The notes beneath the pieces were generated by a model, which was not told the origin of the DNA, ran no database searches, and was given only the letters and a program-made list of their open reading frames with translations. Below are positions 8,330 through 16,511 of a DNA stretch of 64,000 bases, one piece after another. Within the stretch, counting starts at the first letter, position 1, and every line of letters starts with the position of its first letter. The stretch comes from Zipacnadum sp036504235. GTDB lineage: Bacteria; Armatimonadota; Zipacnadia; Zipacnadales; Zipacnadaceae. The position numbers were made by a program, and so were the translations under genes. The stretch covers positions 186,001-250,000 of the forward strand of contig DASXVN010000079.1 of NCBI GenBank assembly GCA_036504235.1, read 5' to 3'.

Positions 8330-10567
8330 CTACTTCATCCCTCGCCCGACCCGCAGGTCCAGCTCGAACAGTTGGCGGAAGTCGTCCAGCGCCGCGGCTA
8401 CCGCCTGGAGGCCGCCGGGGGGGAGGGCGTTGGGGAGGCTGTGGAGCTTGTCGTCCGTTACGTTGCTCTCCAGCACTACCAGCTTCGCGCCGGGGCCCAG
8501 GTCGTACTTCGGCGCCTGGTTGCGCCAGGCGTTGGCCACCAGCATCAGGAACAGGGGGCGGTCGCCGGTCGCTTTGATCGTCCGGTTCCCCGCGTTGTCC
8601 TCCCAGTGGCCGCCGCCGTAGTAGAAGCGCCCCTGGTAGTTCTCGATGGTCACCGGCTCGGGCACCTCGGTGTGGACCTTCACTTCCTTGATCGTGATAT
8701 GCCCGTCGCGCGGCACGCCCCCGCCCGCCGCGTAGACCGCGTGTTGGGTCTGCTCGGTGTAGTAGTCGCCCACCACCAGGTCCTGGTTGTCCAGCACCAC
8801 CATATCGTAGGGATTCCCCGAGCAGATGCGGACGATCTCGCTCATCGGGCGCGACTTGGGTCCGGCGCCCTCCACGGTGAGCACCCCGTCTACATGGTAG
8901 CCGGCCAGCACCGTCGCCTGGGCGCAGTTGGTCACGCGCAGCGAGCCGTCCAGGTGCGGCAGTAGCACCACCGCCGCCGCCGGCAGGTCCGCTAGCTCCA
9001 GCCCGCGCAGCGGTGTGCCCCCCTTGAGCCACGAGCCGGCCACGTAGACGCCGTCATAGGTCATCCGCGAGGCTCCGGCGCCTGTCTGCCGGACTCGCGC
9101 GACCGGGGCGGGAGCGGTGATCGCCAGTTGCTCCAGGGTCACGCCCTGCGGGTCCTGCACGGCGAAGACGGGTCCGCCCTCCGCCGCGCCGCCCCAGTTG
9201 ATCTCCGTCTGGAGGCCGCACCCGCCGACATAGTAGTCGCCGCCGGCCAGAGAGAGCGTGCGGGTCACCAGGTACCGGCCGCTGGGCAGATAGGCTAGCG
9301 CGCCCTGGCCCGCTGCCCGCGCGGCCGCGATCGCTGCCTCCAGCGCCGCCGTGTCATCGGCCTTCCCGTCGCCTTTGGCCCCGAAATCGCGCTTAACGTC
9401 GAAGACCTTCCCCGGCAGCCGCGCCTCGCTCTGCAGGAAGCTGGTCTGCGCGGTCAGCGCCACCGGCTCGGCGACACTCTTGCGCAGCGGCACCGGGACC
9501 TCGGTCACCCGGCCCTTCACGCCGGGGTCCACGACCGTCGCCATACCGGGGCAGGTGTTGTTGGAGACCACGGCGACCTGCTCGTTGTACGCGCCGTTGG
9601 CCAGCCGGATCGGCGGCTGGGCGTTGGGCGGGTTGGTGAAAACGTTGTCGAAAAGCAGATTCGGCCCGCGGAAGGCCGGGGTAATCGCGCCGTCCGGCGC
9701 GGTCCAGCCGTCCACGCGGCAGTTCTGCACGGTCAGCTCCGCGGTCGCCCCGCCCGGACCGCCGGTGACGAACTTCGCCGAGCCGACCGAGGTGCAGTTG
9801 CGGATCGAGTTCGAGTGCGGACAGATCACGAAGTCGGCCTGGCTGCTGCGCTCAAAGTGGCAACTGCGCGCGTAGAAGTTGCCGGCCACGCAGTTGATCC
9901 CCACGCCGCAATCCCGGAACTCGCAGCCGTCGAAGGAGTTGTCGTAGTCATTCCAGGCCAGGAAGGACACCCCGGCCCCGCACTTCTCGAACAGGCAGTT
10001 CCAGTACATCATCTCCGCCGAGGCCACGCCGGTCGGCGGACCCTGGTCGTGCCCGACGCGGATCCCCGACTCGGTGAAGTTGAGGAAAGCCTCATGCTCG
10101 TGCCGCACGCGGGTCTCGTAGTAGGTGTGGGAGTCGTGGTCAACACCGATGGCGGCCTTGCCGGCGCCGTCCCAGGTCAGGCCGATCCAGCGGTGCCGGC
10201 CGGCGCCGTTGGACCACATCATCCGCTCGCCGACCGCCCCGTCCCAGACGATCCGCGTATTGCGCCCGCAGCCGATCACCCCGCCGCCCTGCCGCTTGGT
10301 CACGCTCAGCGTCTTCGTGATCCGGTAGGTCCCGGCGGGCAGGAATACGGTCTTGGTGTCCCCGGGGCGCTCCCCGATCCGGTCCAGCGCCGCCTGCAGG
10401 GCCGCCGTATCGTCGGCCACGCCATCCCCGACCGCCGCCGGAGTGACCTGTTTGACGTTCACCCAGTCCGACCGCGGCTCCCAGTTGAGCGCCGGAATCT
10501 GCGGCCCCGCGGCCCAGGCGGCGCAGCCGCCCAGCACCAGTACGACTGCGATCAGGAAGTGTCTCAT
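8330..10567 (-). CDS. Exported right-handed beta-helix protein (pectate-lyase-like), two modules
   Basis: 745 aa from the ATG at 10567 (GAGGAGA 7 nt upstream). The N-terminus is an export signal with a lipobox-like LGGC (Cys 15) and also a possible AWA cleavage site. Two starts of the pectate lyase 3 superfamily are visible: VGDGVADDTAALQAALD (about residues 47-63) and DFGAKGDGKADDTAALEAA (about 390-408), each followed by FLPAGTYRIT or YLPSGRYLVT and then Asn/Cys-rich short strands of a beta-helix. This fold binds or cleaves polysaccharides, but catalytic residues cannot be assigned, so a polygalacturonase- or epimerase-like role is only a guess. It is likely periplasmic or on the cell surface. 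Confidence 0.85.
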   Translation of the reverse strand: MRHFLIAVVLVLGGCAAWAAGPQIPALNWEPRSDWVNVKQVTPAAVGDGVADDTAALQAALDRIGERPGDTKTVFLPAGTYRITKTLSVTKRQGGGVIGCGRNTRIVWDGAVGERMMWSNGAGRHRWIGLTWDGAGKAAIGVDHDSHTYYETRVRHEHEAFLNFTESGIRVGHDQGPPTGVASAEMMYWNCLFEKCGAGVSFLAWNDYDNSFDGCEFRDCGVGINCVAGNFYARSCHFERSSQADFVICPHSNSIRNCTSVGSAKFVTGGPGGATAELTVQNCRVDGWTAPDGAITPAFRGPNLLFDNVFTNPPNAQPPIRLANGAYNEQVAVVSNNTCPGMATVVDPGVKGRVTEVPVPLRKSVAEPVALTAQTSFLQSEARLPGKVFDVKRDFGAKGDGKADDTAALEAAIAAARAAGQGALAYLPSGRYLVTRTLSLAGGDYYVGGCGLQTEINWGGAAEGGPVFAVQDPQGVTLEQLAITAPAPVARVRQTGAGASRMTYDGVYVAGSWLKGGTPLRGLELADLPAAAVVLLPHLDGSLRVTNCAQATVLAGYHVDGVLTVEGAGPKSRPMSEIVRICSGNPYDMVVLDNQDLVVGDYYTEQTQHAVYAAGGGVPRDGHITIKEVKVHTEVPEPVTIENYQGRFYYGGGHWEDNAGNRTIKATGDRPLFLMLVANAWRNQAPKYDLGPGAKLVVLESNVTDDKLHSLPNALPPGGLQAVAAALDDFRQLFELDLRVGRGMK

Positions 10568-10665
10568 GCGTGTCTCCTCGATGTGTTGTCGGGTACGGCC
10601 CTTCCCCCACAGCCTCCGGCTCGTGCCGTTCTCCCCTCTCCTGCCAGGAGAGAAGGAGAGATGCG

Positions 10666-10721
10666 GTAGGACAGGCGTCTCGCCTGTCATCCGCGACAGT
10701 CGGGCGAGACGCCCGACCTAC
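10666..10721. repeat. Family 2 repeat, double hairpin
   Basis: GTAGGACAGGCG-TCT-CGCCTGTC followed by GTCGGGCG-AGA-CGCCCGACCTAC: two hairpins in tandem, with GTAGG and CCTAC as outer ends. It lies between the beta-helix gene start and the oxidoreductase stop. A near-identical copy is at 11749. Confidence 0.85.
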
Positions 10722-10730
10722 CCCCTGCCT

Positions 10731-11717
10731 CTACGCCGCCCCGCCGCTCTCCCACGCCTTCTGCACGCGCAGGCAAGTCGCTACCGCGTCTAGGCCCTCG
10801 CGGCCCGTTACCGGCACCGGGGCCTCGCCGCGCAGGGCTGCGCAGAAGGCGGTGAGCTGCGCGATCTGCGCCTCGCCGGCCGGGACCTGGATGATCTCCA
10901 CGCTGGTGCTGCCGGGGCGGGTCAGGTGCAGCTTGTCGCCCCAGTCGAACCAGCGCACCGTCATCTTCTCGCCCAGCACCACGTACTGGAAGACGCCCGG
11001 CCCGGCGGCGATCTCCCCGGCCAGCAGGTGCCCCTGGCGTCCGTCGGCGGCGACGAAGGTCACGTTCAGCAGGTCGTAGCCCAGCGGCGTGGCGGGCTTG
11101 AGCAGGTTGGAGCGGAAGGCGCAGACCTTCTCCGGCACGCCCAGCAGGGTCTGCATGTAGTCAATCTCGTGGATGTTCAGCTCCAGCAGCCAGCCGCCGG
11201 TGATGGCCTCGTCGGCGCGCCAGCCGCGGGGCGCGGCGGGGTCCGCCGGAGCGCCCAGGCGCAGCATCTCCACGCCCAGCACCCGGCCCAGCTCCCCCCG
11301 GCGCACCAGGTCCAGGCACCCGGCGAAGGGCGTGTAGAAGCGCAGCGCCTGGCCGACCATGAGCTGCACCTCGGACTCCTCACAGGCGGCGATCATCAGC
11401 TCGCAGTCGCGCACGTTCAGGGCCATCGGCTTTTCCACCAGCACATGCTTGCCGCTGGAGGCCGCCTCGATGGTCTGCGGGCAGTGCGCCGGGTTGGGCG
11501 TGCAGATTAGCACCGCCGCGATGTCCGGGTCATCAATCAGCGCCTCGAAACTGGGATAGGGCTGTCCGCCCAGGTCCGCGCAGAAGCTCGTGGCGGCCTC
11601 GGGCACGAGGTCCCAGACGCCGACAAGTTGCGCGTCGGGCACCTTGGCGCAGGCTTCCGCCCAGCGGCGGGCGATGCCGCCAGCGCCGATAATACCAAAG
11701 TTGATCGGGTCAGCCAT
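10731..11717 (-). CDS. Gfo/Idh/MocA-family oxidoreductase
   Basis: 328 aa from the ATG at 11717, chosen for TGGAGG 7 nt upstream. An N-terminal Rossmann fold (FGIIGAGGIARRW, residues about 6-18) binds NAD(P). The family motif EKPMALN lies at about residue 100, and NIHEIDYMQTLLG matches the catalytic His region near residue 190. Members oxidise or reduce sugars, inositols and their derivatives; substrate not assignable. Transcribed like the beta-helix gene, from which a family 2 repeat separates it. Confidence 0.9.
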   Translation of the reverse strand: MADPINFGIIGAGGIARRWAEACAKVPDAQLVGVWDLVPEAATSFCADLGGQPYPSFEALIDDPDIAAVLICTPNPAHCPQTIEAASSGKHVLVEKPMALNVRDCELMIAACEESEVQLMVGQALRFYTPFAGCLDLVRRGELGRVLGVEMLRLGAPADPAAPRGWRADEAITGGWLLELNIHEIDYMQTLLGVPEKVCAFRSNLLKPATPLGYDLLNVTFVAADGRQGHLLAGEIAAGPGVFQYVVLGEKMTVRWFDWGDKLHLTRPGSTSVEIIQVPAGEAQIAQLTAFCAALRGEAPVPVTGREGLDAVATCLRVQKAWESGGAA

Positions 11718-11748
11718 GAGATAACCTCCAGGCAAGCTGATGATGTCG

Positions 11749-11805
11749 GTAGGACAGGCGTCTCGCCTGTCATCCGGGCCAGTCGGGCGAGACGCCCGAC
11801 CTACC
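11749..11805. repeat. Family 2 repeat, double hairpin
   Basis: Second intergenic copy of the 10666 element, in the same orientation, differing in a few bases of the linker (CATCCGGGCCA for CATCCGCGACA). It lies in the divergent gap between the oxidoreductase and the ketosynthase gene. Confidence 0.85.
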
Positions 11806-11896
11806 GAGCTATTCTTCGAGGACGGGGTCCGCAACCTCCTGGTTCGGACAGGTGTTCTTGCTGTACAGCGCGAAGAATCTAGCAGAGGTGGGTTTC

Positions 11897-13120
11897 ATGG
11901 CCACGCGACGCGCAGTGATTACCGGCCTGGGGGCGGTCACGCCCCTGGGCGTCAACGTGCCCGAGTTCTGGCGGCGGCTGATCGCCGGCGAGCGCGGGCT
12001 GCGACGAATTACCCTATTCGACCCCGCCGGCCTCCGCAACGATCAGGCCGGCGAGATCAGCGACTGGCGCTTTGACCCCGCGGAATACGGCCTCCCGCAC
12101 GAGCCGGACCGCGCCACGCAGTTCCTTCTGGCGGCGGTAAGGGAGGCGCTGGCGGGGGCCTTCGCCACCCCGCACCGGCGAGACGCCGGTGCCACCGACG
12201 GCAAGCTCGGTGCCGTCCTTTCCACCAATTTCGGCGGCGCGGAGGCCTGGGAGGAATACGCCCGGTCCCTGCGCGAGCCGCCCGTTGACCCCGAGATGCT
12301 CCACGAGTTCCGCTTCGACACCGCCGTCGAGTACCTGGCGCAAGTGGTGCCTATCCACCTCAGCGGGCCGGTCATGTGCCTGTCTTTGGCCTGCGCCTCG
12401 GGCGCGGCGGCGATTGGGATGGCGGCTGATGTCATCCGCGCCGGTGACGCCGAGGTGATGCTGGCCGCCGGGTATGACTGCCTGGCCCCCTCGCCCCTGG
12501 CCGGGCTGTCGGTGCTGCACACCATCACCACCGAGGATATCCGCCCCTTCAGCAAGACCCGCTCCGGGACGCTGTTCAGCGAGGGCGCGGGGGTCCTGGT
12601 GATCGAGGACCTCGAGCACGCCCGGGCGCGGGGCGCGGAGCCGCTGGCCGAGGTGCTGGGCTCGGCGCAGAACAACAACGCTTTCCATATTACCGCCCCC
12701 GACGAGGGCGGCGCGGGGATGCAGCGCGTCCTGCGCCGCGCGCTGGAGCAGGCGGGCCTCGCGCCCGAGCAGGTGGACTATATCAACGCCCACGGCACCG
12801 GCACCGAGCATCACGACCCGGCGGAGACCGAGGCGATCAAGGCGGTCCTGGGCGCGCACGCCTACCAGACCCCGGTGAGCAGTATCAAAGGCGCCATCGG
12901 CCACATGATGGGCGCGGCGGGCGCGGTGGAGATTCTCGCCACCGTCCTGGCCCTCCGCAACGGCCTCCTGCCGCCCACGGTAAACCTGGACGAATGCGAC
13001 CCCAACTGCGATCTAGACTACATCCCCAACTTCGCCCGCGAGCAGGAAATCCAGCACGCGGTAAGCATCTCGGCCGGCATAGGCGGCAGCAACGCCGTGG
13101 TGGTGTTGGGGAAGGTGTGA
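11897..13120 (+). CDS. fabF: Beta-ketoacyl-ACP synthase II (FabF-type)
   Basis: 407 aa, ATG at 11897 with GAGGTGG 7 nt upstream. It condenses malonyl-ACP with an acyl-ACP. The thiolase-fold active site is complete: Cys 166 in SLACASG, His 299 in NAHGTGTEHHD, Lys in SSIKGAIGH and His 336 in GHMMGAAGA; the N-terminus is RRAVITGLGAVTPLG. Length is usual for FabF (about 410). A 23-bp palindrome (family 2 core) lies inside at 12173-12195 and encodes TPHRRDAGAT in a surface loop. A short ketosynthase-like partner without the Cys follows at 14879 and an ACP at 21910, which suggests a dedicated acyl pathway rather than housekeeping synthesis; no fabD, fabG or acpP is adjacent. Confidence 0.93.
   Translation: MATRRAVITGLGAVTPLGVNVPEFWRRLIAGERGLRRITLFDPAGLRNDQAGEISDWRFDPAEYGLPHEPDRATQFLLAAVREALAGAFATPHRRDAGATDGKLGAVLSTNFGGAEAWEEYARSLREPPVDPEMLHEFRFDTAVEYLAQVVPIHLSGPVMCLSLACASGAAAIGMAADVIRAGDAEVMLAAGYDCLAPSPLAGLSVLHTITTEDIRPFSKTRSGTLFSEGAGVLVIEDLEHARARGAEPLAEVLGSAQNNNAFHITAPDEGGAGMQRVLRRALEQAGLAPEQVDYINAHGTGTEHHDPAETEAIKAVLGAHAYQTPVSSIKGAIGHMMGAAGAVEILATVLALRNGLLPPTVNLDECDPNCDLDYIPNFAREQEIQHAVSISAGIGGSNAVVVLGKV
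12173..12195. repeat. Family 2 core inside the FabF gene
   Basis: ACCGGCG-AGA-CGCCGGT within CAC...GCCAC, an exact 23-bp match to 15109-15131 in the second ketosynthase-like gene. Read here as H-R-R-D-A-G-A. Confidence 0.85.
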
Positions 13121-13138
13121 GGGATGGCGGCGCCGTAC

Positions 13139-13231
13139 GTAGGGGCGGAGGTTCTGACCTCCGCCCTCGGCTGCCGCTAACCTATGCCTCACCCCCGGCC
13201 CCTCTCCCCGCGCGGACTGGGGAGAGGGGAG
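13139..13231. repeat. Two extragenic hairpins after fabF
   Basis: GTAGGGGCGGAGGTTCTGACC-type palindrome (13139-13168; GGCGGAGGT/ACCTCCGCC) starts like family 1, and a second palindrome (CCCCTCTCCCC / GGGGAGAGGGG, 13199-13229) follows. Neither is followed by a T-run, though together they could block or stabilise the fabF transcript end. Confidence 0.6.
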
Positions 13232-13272
13232 TGGAGAGAACGGCAGGACGTGGGGAACAAGGGAGGCAGGCT

Positions 13273-13734
13273 ATGGCATTTCGCGCCTTGCGCAACACCG
13301 TCGCCATTGGGGTATGTGCTTGGCTGGCCCTGTTCGGCCAGCGTTTCGTTAGGTTGGCCCTTTGGGAGTGCCCGGGACTCCGCGACTTGGTACAGTGGCC
13401 AGCCTTTAAGCCCCTGGCAATAGCACTAGCTGGAAGCATCAGTTTTCTGCTGTTTGGAGTCCTCGCCGCCGCTCTGGTCACGCCGCCCTGGCGACTCCGG
13501 GCGCCCTGGCTCGCGGCGGCGGCCGGGGGGGTGCTCTTTGTGGGGACGAGCGCTCCCCGGGCCTACAGCACCTGGCATTCCCTGCACCTGAGCGACCGCG
13601 CCTTCGTTCCGTGGTTTGCGTTCGAGGCTGGCGTGCTCTTGCTCGGGTTCGCCGCCGGAGCATGGCTGGCCGTGCTGATCGTGCGGAGGACTATAGAGAC
13701 GCGCAGCTCACGACTCGCCGCGTCGGAAGCATGA
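13273..13734 (+). CDS. Small integral membrane protein, tandem paralogue 1
   Basis: 153 aa from the ATG at 13273 (GGGAGGCAGG upstream). Four hydrophobic segments, at about residues 5-20, 38-62, 75-88 and 110-140, suggest a four-helix inner-membrane protein. The first residues (MAFRALRNTVAIGVCA) closely match those of the next gene (MVLRALRNIVAIVGCA), as does the block ALAAALVTPPWRLRAPW versus ALAAVVATKPWRLRAPL, so the two are tandem duplicates. No named family recognised. The gene lies between fabF and the ketosynthase-like gene. Confidence 0.65.
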   Translation: MAFRALRNTVAIGVCAWLALFGQRFVRLALWECPGLRDLVQWPAFKPLAIALAGSISFLLFGVLAAALVTPPWRLRAPWLAAAAGGVLFVGTSAPRAYSTWHSLHLSDRAFVPWFAFEAGVLLLGFAAGAWLAVLIVRRTIETRSSRLAASEA

Positions 13735-13751
13735 ACGGGGAGGGGATGGTG

Positions 13752-14243
13752 ATGGTCCTGCGAGCCTTACGCAACATCGTCGCCATCGTCGGGTGCGCCG
13801 CGCTGGGCTGGATTTGCCAGATGCTGGCGGGCGTGCCGCTTGAGCTGAGCGAGCCGGAACTGCTGCCCTCCGGCGTGCACAGCGCGAGCGCAGCGTTTGC
13901 GGGGGTCATCGGGTTCTGGCTGGTGGTGAGTTTCGTTGGCTTCCTGCCCTGCGGAGCCCTCGCTGCGGTGGTGGCGACGAAGCCCTGGCGACTGCGGGCC
14001 CCTCTATACAGCGCGGTGGCGCTCGGCGTCTGGGAATTGGCGACGGGTTTCGGCACCGCGCCGACCAGCGAGTTTCACCAGGCCTACAAGGCGCACGTCT
14101 TCACGGCGATTCCCTCGTGGCTCGGTGTCGCTCAACAAGCCGCCGCCTTTATTGGTCTAGTCGCCGGAACCCTGCTGGGCGCGCTGATTGTGCAGCGATT
14201 GCTGGCACGGCGAGACCAGGGTGCGACCGCCCCCTCCGGGTAG
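13752..14243 (+). CDS. Small integral membrane protein, tandem paralogue 2
   Basis: 163 aa. I take the ATG at 13752 because GGGGAGGGG lies 6 nt upstream and the start then aligns with the preceding paralogue; ATGs at 13731 and 13746 are in frame alternatives. About four membrane segments, including FLVVSFVGFLPCGALAAVVA-type stretches and a C-terminal AFIGLVAGTLLGALIV. Function unknown. It follows its paralogue by 17 nt and should be co-transcribed. Confidence 0.65.
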   Translation: MVLRALRNIVAIVGCAALGWICQMLAGVPLELSEPELLPSGVHSASAAFAGVIGFWLVVSFVGFLPCGALAAVVATKPWRLRAPLYSAVALGVWELATGFGTAPTSEFHQAYKAHVFTAIPSWLGVAQQAAAFIGLVAGTLLGALIVQRLLARRDQGATAPSG

Positions 14244-14286
14244 CGCAGGCTTCCAAGCCTATGCGCCGTGAGGGAAAGGGGAGAAG

Positions 14287-14802
14287 ATGAGCAGCGACTA
14301 CCGAGAAGCTCGGCGGGTGAGAAGTTGGTGGCCGGTATTGCGGGCTGCCGTGGCTGTAGCGGTCGGCTTGTCTGTGGGCATAGTCGCTGGCGGCATTCTC
14401 GACTGTAGTTGGCTCAGGATTTGGCCAGGATCCCTCTTGGTTGGCAGTACCGGGGCCAAGTTGACCATCGTACTGGACTTCCTGGGCGAAGGGATAGTAG
14501 CCGGTTTGGCCGCGGCGGCCCTCGCGCGTCCGCGCCAGTGGCTGTGGGTGGGCTTTGCGGTGCCGCTGTTGGGGGTGCTGGCCGAGTTCCTGCTCGCGCC
14601 TGCGAACGCCGTTTTCGGGGGCCCGTCATCCGGTCCGCGCTGGATCGCTCTGCAGCTTGCAGGCCTCATACTGGGGGCGGTCGGCGGCGCGGCGGTGGTT
14701 CGCGGTCTGCGCGCGTGGTGGCCTCGCGCCGCCGTTTTTTTGGTCGCCGGTGTTCTGGTTGGAGGGCTGACGGTACTGGCCTTCATCGGGCTTCGGGAGT
14801 GA
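14287..14802 (+). CDS. Hypothetical membrane protein
   Basis: 171 aa, ATG at 14287 after AAAGGGGAGAAG. About five hydrophobic segments, with a basic N-terminus (REARRVRSWW) before the first. Gly/Ala-rich helices (GIVAGLAAAALA, LAGLILGAVGGAAVV, VFLVAGVLVGGLTVL). It is not an obvious copy of the two preceding proteins but is similar in size and composition, and it stands in the same row between the two ketosynthase genes. No family recognised. Confidence 0.6.
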   Translation: MSSDYREARRVRSWWPVLRAAVAVAVGLSVGIVAGGILDCSWLRIWPGSLLVGSTGAKLTIVLDFLGEGIVAGLAAAALARPRQWLWVGFAVPLLGVLAEFLLAPANAVFGGPSSGPRWIALQLAGLILGAVGGAAVVRGLRAWWPRAAVFLVAGVLVGGLTVLAFIGLRE

Positions 14803-14878
14803 CGAATGCTCTTGGCGGCAACGCCTGTCCGCGACGGACGAAAGGCCGGGCCGCCGCACCGATTAACGAGTGAAACCT

Positions 14879-15742
14879 ATGAATACCACCAACCAAAACG
14901 CACCCGTCATCACTTCCCTCGGCCTCCTCACTCCCTATGGCCTGGGCCTGGAGGCCTTCCTCGCCGGCCTCTCCTCGGGGGAGCCCCTGCCCTCGCCGGC
15001 TTTGTGCCCTGAGCTGGACCTTAAGAACTTCCTGCCCAGCGAGAAGACCTATCTGGACCGGTGCTCGGAGCTGGCCCTGGTCGCGGCGGCGCTGGCCTTG
15101 CGGGGGGACACCGGCGAGACGCCGGTGCCACTGACGGCGGGGGAGCGCGTCGGCCTCGGCCTGGGGACCGCATATGGCTGCTTGGATTCCATGAACGCCA
15201 ATACGCAGCGGGTGCAGACTAAGGGGGCGCGGCTGGCCTCGCCGCTCTTGTTCATGCACTCCTTTGTCAACGCGCCCGCCAGTCTCATCGCCATCGAATG
15301 GGGCCTGCAGGGTCCCGGCGCGACCTTCACCGACGGCGGGCTGTCCGCGGCCTCGGCGCTGTACTGGGCCTGCGATCTGCTCCGGCGCGGCGAGGTGGAC
15401 ATGATGCTCGTCGGCGGCGTGGAGGCCTTGGGGAAGTCGTTGGTCGAGGGTCTAGGGTCGGTGGTGGGGGAGAGTGGGGCGCAGCCCTGGGAGGCCGCCG
15501 CGATCTTCTGCGTGGAGCGCGCCGCGTTCGCCGCGGCGCGCGGGGCGCAGGTGCTCGCGGAGGTCGTCGCGGTGCGTCTGGGGCCGGCGGATGACGAACC
15601 GCCGGCGGCGACTCCGTACTACGCTTTTGGCGCGCAGTTCGCCCTGCTGGTGGCGGCGGCGCTGGGCGCCGGTGGCGGGTCGCAGGTCGTGGCCTTCCAG
15701 GAAGGCCTGCGGGCCGCGGAGGTAGAACTTAGTCTAGCTTAA
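14879..15742 (+). CDS. Short ketosynthase-like protein without active-site Cys (chain-length-factor-like)
   Basis: 287 aa from the ATG at 14879; a GTG at 14870 is an alternative and the ribosome site is weak. It aligns with the N-terminal two thirds of FabF: VITSLGLLTPYGLGLE, the LGLGTAYG strand, and GATFTDGGLSAASALYWACDLL, where FabF has SLACASGAAAIG. Gly replaces the nucleophile Cys, and the protein ends before the two active-site His residues. It cannot condense by itself. In type II polyketide and aryl-polyene systems such KS-beta or chain-length-factor partners pair with an active KS and set chain length, which is the likely role with the FabF at 11897. A family 2 palindrome at 15109 encodes GDTGETPVPL. 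Confidence 0.75.
   Translation: MNTTNQNAPVITSLGLLTPYGLGLEAFLAGLSSGEPLPSPALCPELDLKNFLPSEKTYLDRCSELALVAAALALRGDTGETPVPLTAGERVGLGLGTAYGCLDSMNANTQRVQTKGARLASPLLFMHSFVNAPASLIAIEWGLQGPGATFTDGGLSAASALYWACDLLRRGEVDMMLVGGVEALGKSLVEGLGSVVGESGAQPWEAAAIFCVERAAFAAARGAQVLAEVVAVRLGPADDEPPAATPYYAFGAQFALLVAAALGAGGGSQVVAFQEGLRAAEVELSLA
15109..15131. repeat. Family 2 core inside the ketosynthase-like gene
   Basis: Same 23 bases as 12173-12195, read in another frame as T-G-E-T-P-V-P. It sits at the matching place of the fold, after the helix that precedes the G-x-G-T strand. Confidence 0.85.
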
Positions 15743-15863
15743 GCAGGTTCACGCGCGGTCGGGCCGCCGGTCCAACGCTGGTCGTCCGACCGTGGTCGTT
15801 GCTCGCCCGGTGGCGGGAGGCCCGGGGGAAGCCGTTCCACTAACTGCTGTCGGGAGGTGGAGT

Positions 15864-16511
15864 ATGGAGTCTTTGTTCGCGGTGGGCACGATTGTCCTGT
15901 TCATTGTTGCGTTGGCCGTCTTGGGCACGGCGCTCTATGCCCAGGGCCGCCGCCTGGAGGAAGCCGAGCGTTGCGTCGCCGAGTTGCGGAAGGAACAGAA
16001 CGCGCCCGGCATCCGGACCAAGTCCGAGATCATGGTCGAGGCCGATCGCCGGCTGACGCTCAGCACCAAGTACATCTCCGCCCGGCTGGACCCGTATTTC
16101 AAGCTGCCCCCCCACCAACTGGAGGATCGGCTGATGGCCGTAATGGAAGAGGTGCGGATGGCGCCCGACCAACTGGTCCTGGCGGAGATCGCCGAGGGCA
16201 TGGCGATCCTCACCCGCGCCGTCCCGCAACTGGCGATGCACGCGGCCAACCATGTGCTGCTGGCGCGGATGCGCGGCCGGCTGGGCTCGTCCTACCTGTA
16301 CGGCTGCGGCCAGATGGCGGTCAAGGCAGCTATGCCCGGGGGAGAGGCCCTCGCCGAGGCCCTGCGTAACGACGAGTTCTCCTGGAAACTGCTGCTCGAG
16401 GAGCTGGCCTCCCTGGGCCTGACCGAGACCTTGGCGATGGCGGCGGCCCGCGTCGAATCACCACCCGACGAGCCGCCCGCCGGGGCCTCCTCGGGGACGG
16501 CGCCGCTGTGA
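15864..16511 (+). CDS. Membrane-anchored protein of unknown function
   Basis: 215 aa from the ATG at 15864 (GGGAGGTGG 4-5 nt upstream), preferred over earlier starts that lack a site. One N-terminal membrane helix (ESLFAVGTIVLFIVALAVLGTALY), then a short charged coiled stretch (GRRLEEAERCVAELRKEQ) and a helical cytoplasmic or periplasmic domain (residues 60-200), with an acidic Pro/Ala tail. Its stop overlaps the GTG of the E1-alpha gene (GTGA), so translation is coupled. No family recognised. Possibly it tethers the E1 enzyme to the membrane, but this is only position-based. Confidence 0.65.
   Translation: MESLFAVGTIVLFIVALAVLGTALYAQGRRLEEAERCVAELRKEQNAPGIRTKSEIMVEADRRLTLSTKYISARLDPYFKLPPHQLEDRLMAVMEEVRMAPDQLVLAEIAEGMAILTRAVPQLAMHAANHVLLARMRGRLGSSYLYGCGQMAVKAAMPGGEALAEALRNDEFSWKLLLEELASLGLTETLAMAAARVESPPDEPPAGASSGTAPL

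Noticed and set aside
13199..13229. Intrinsic terminator after fabF
   Set aside because: The stem is good but no T-run follows on either strand, so it is listed only as a palindrome.
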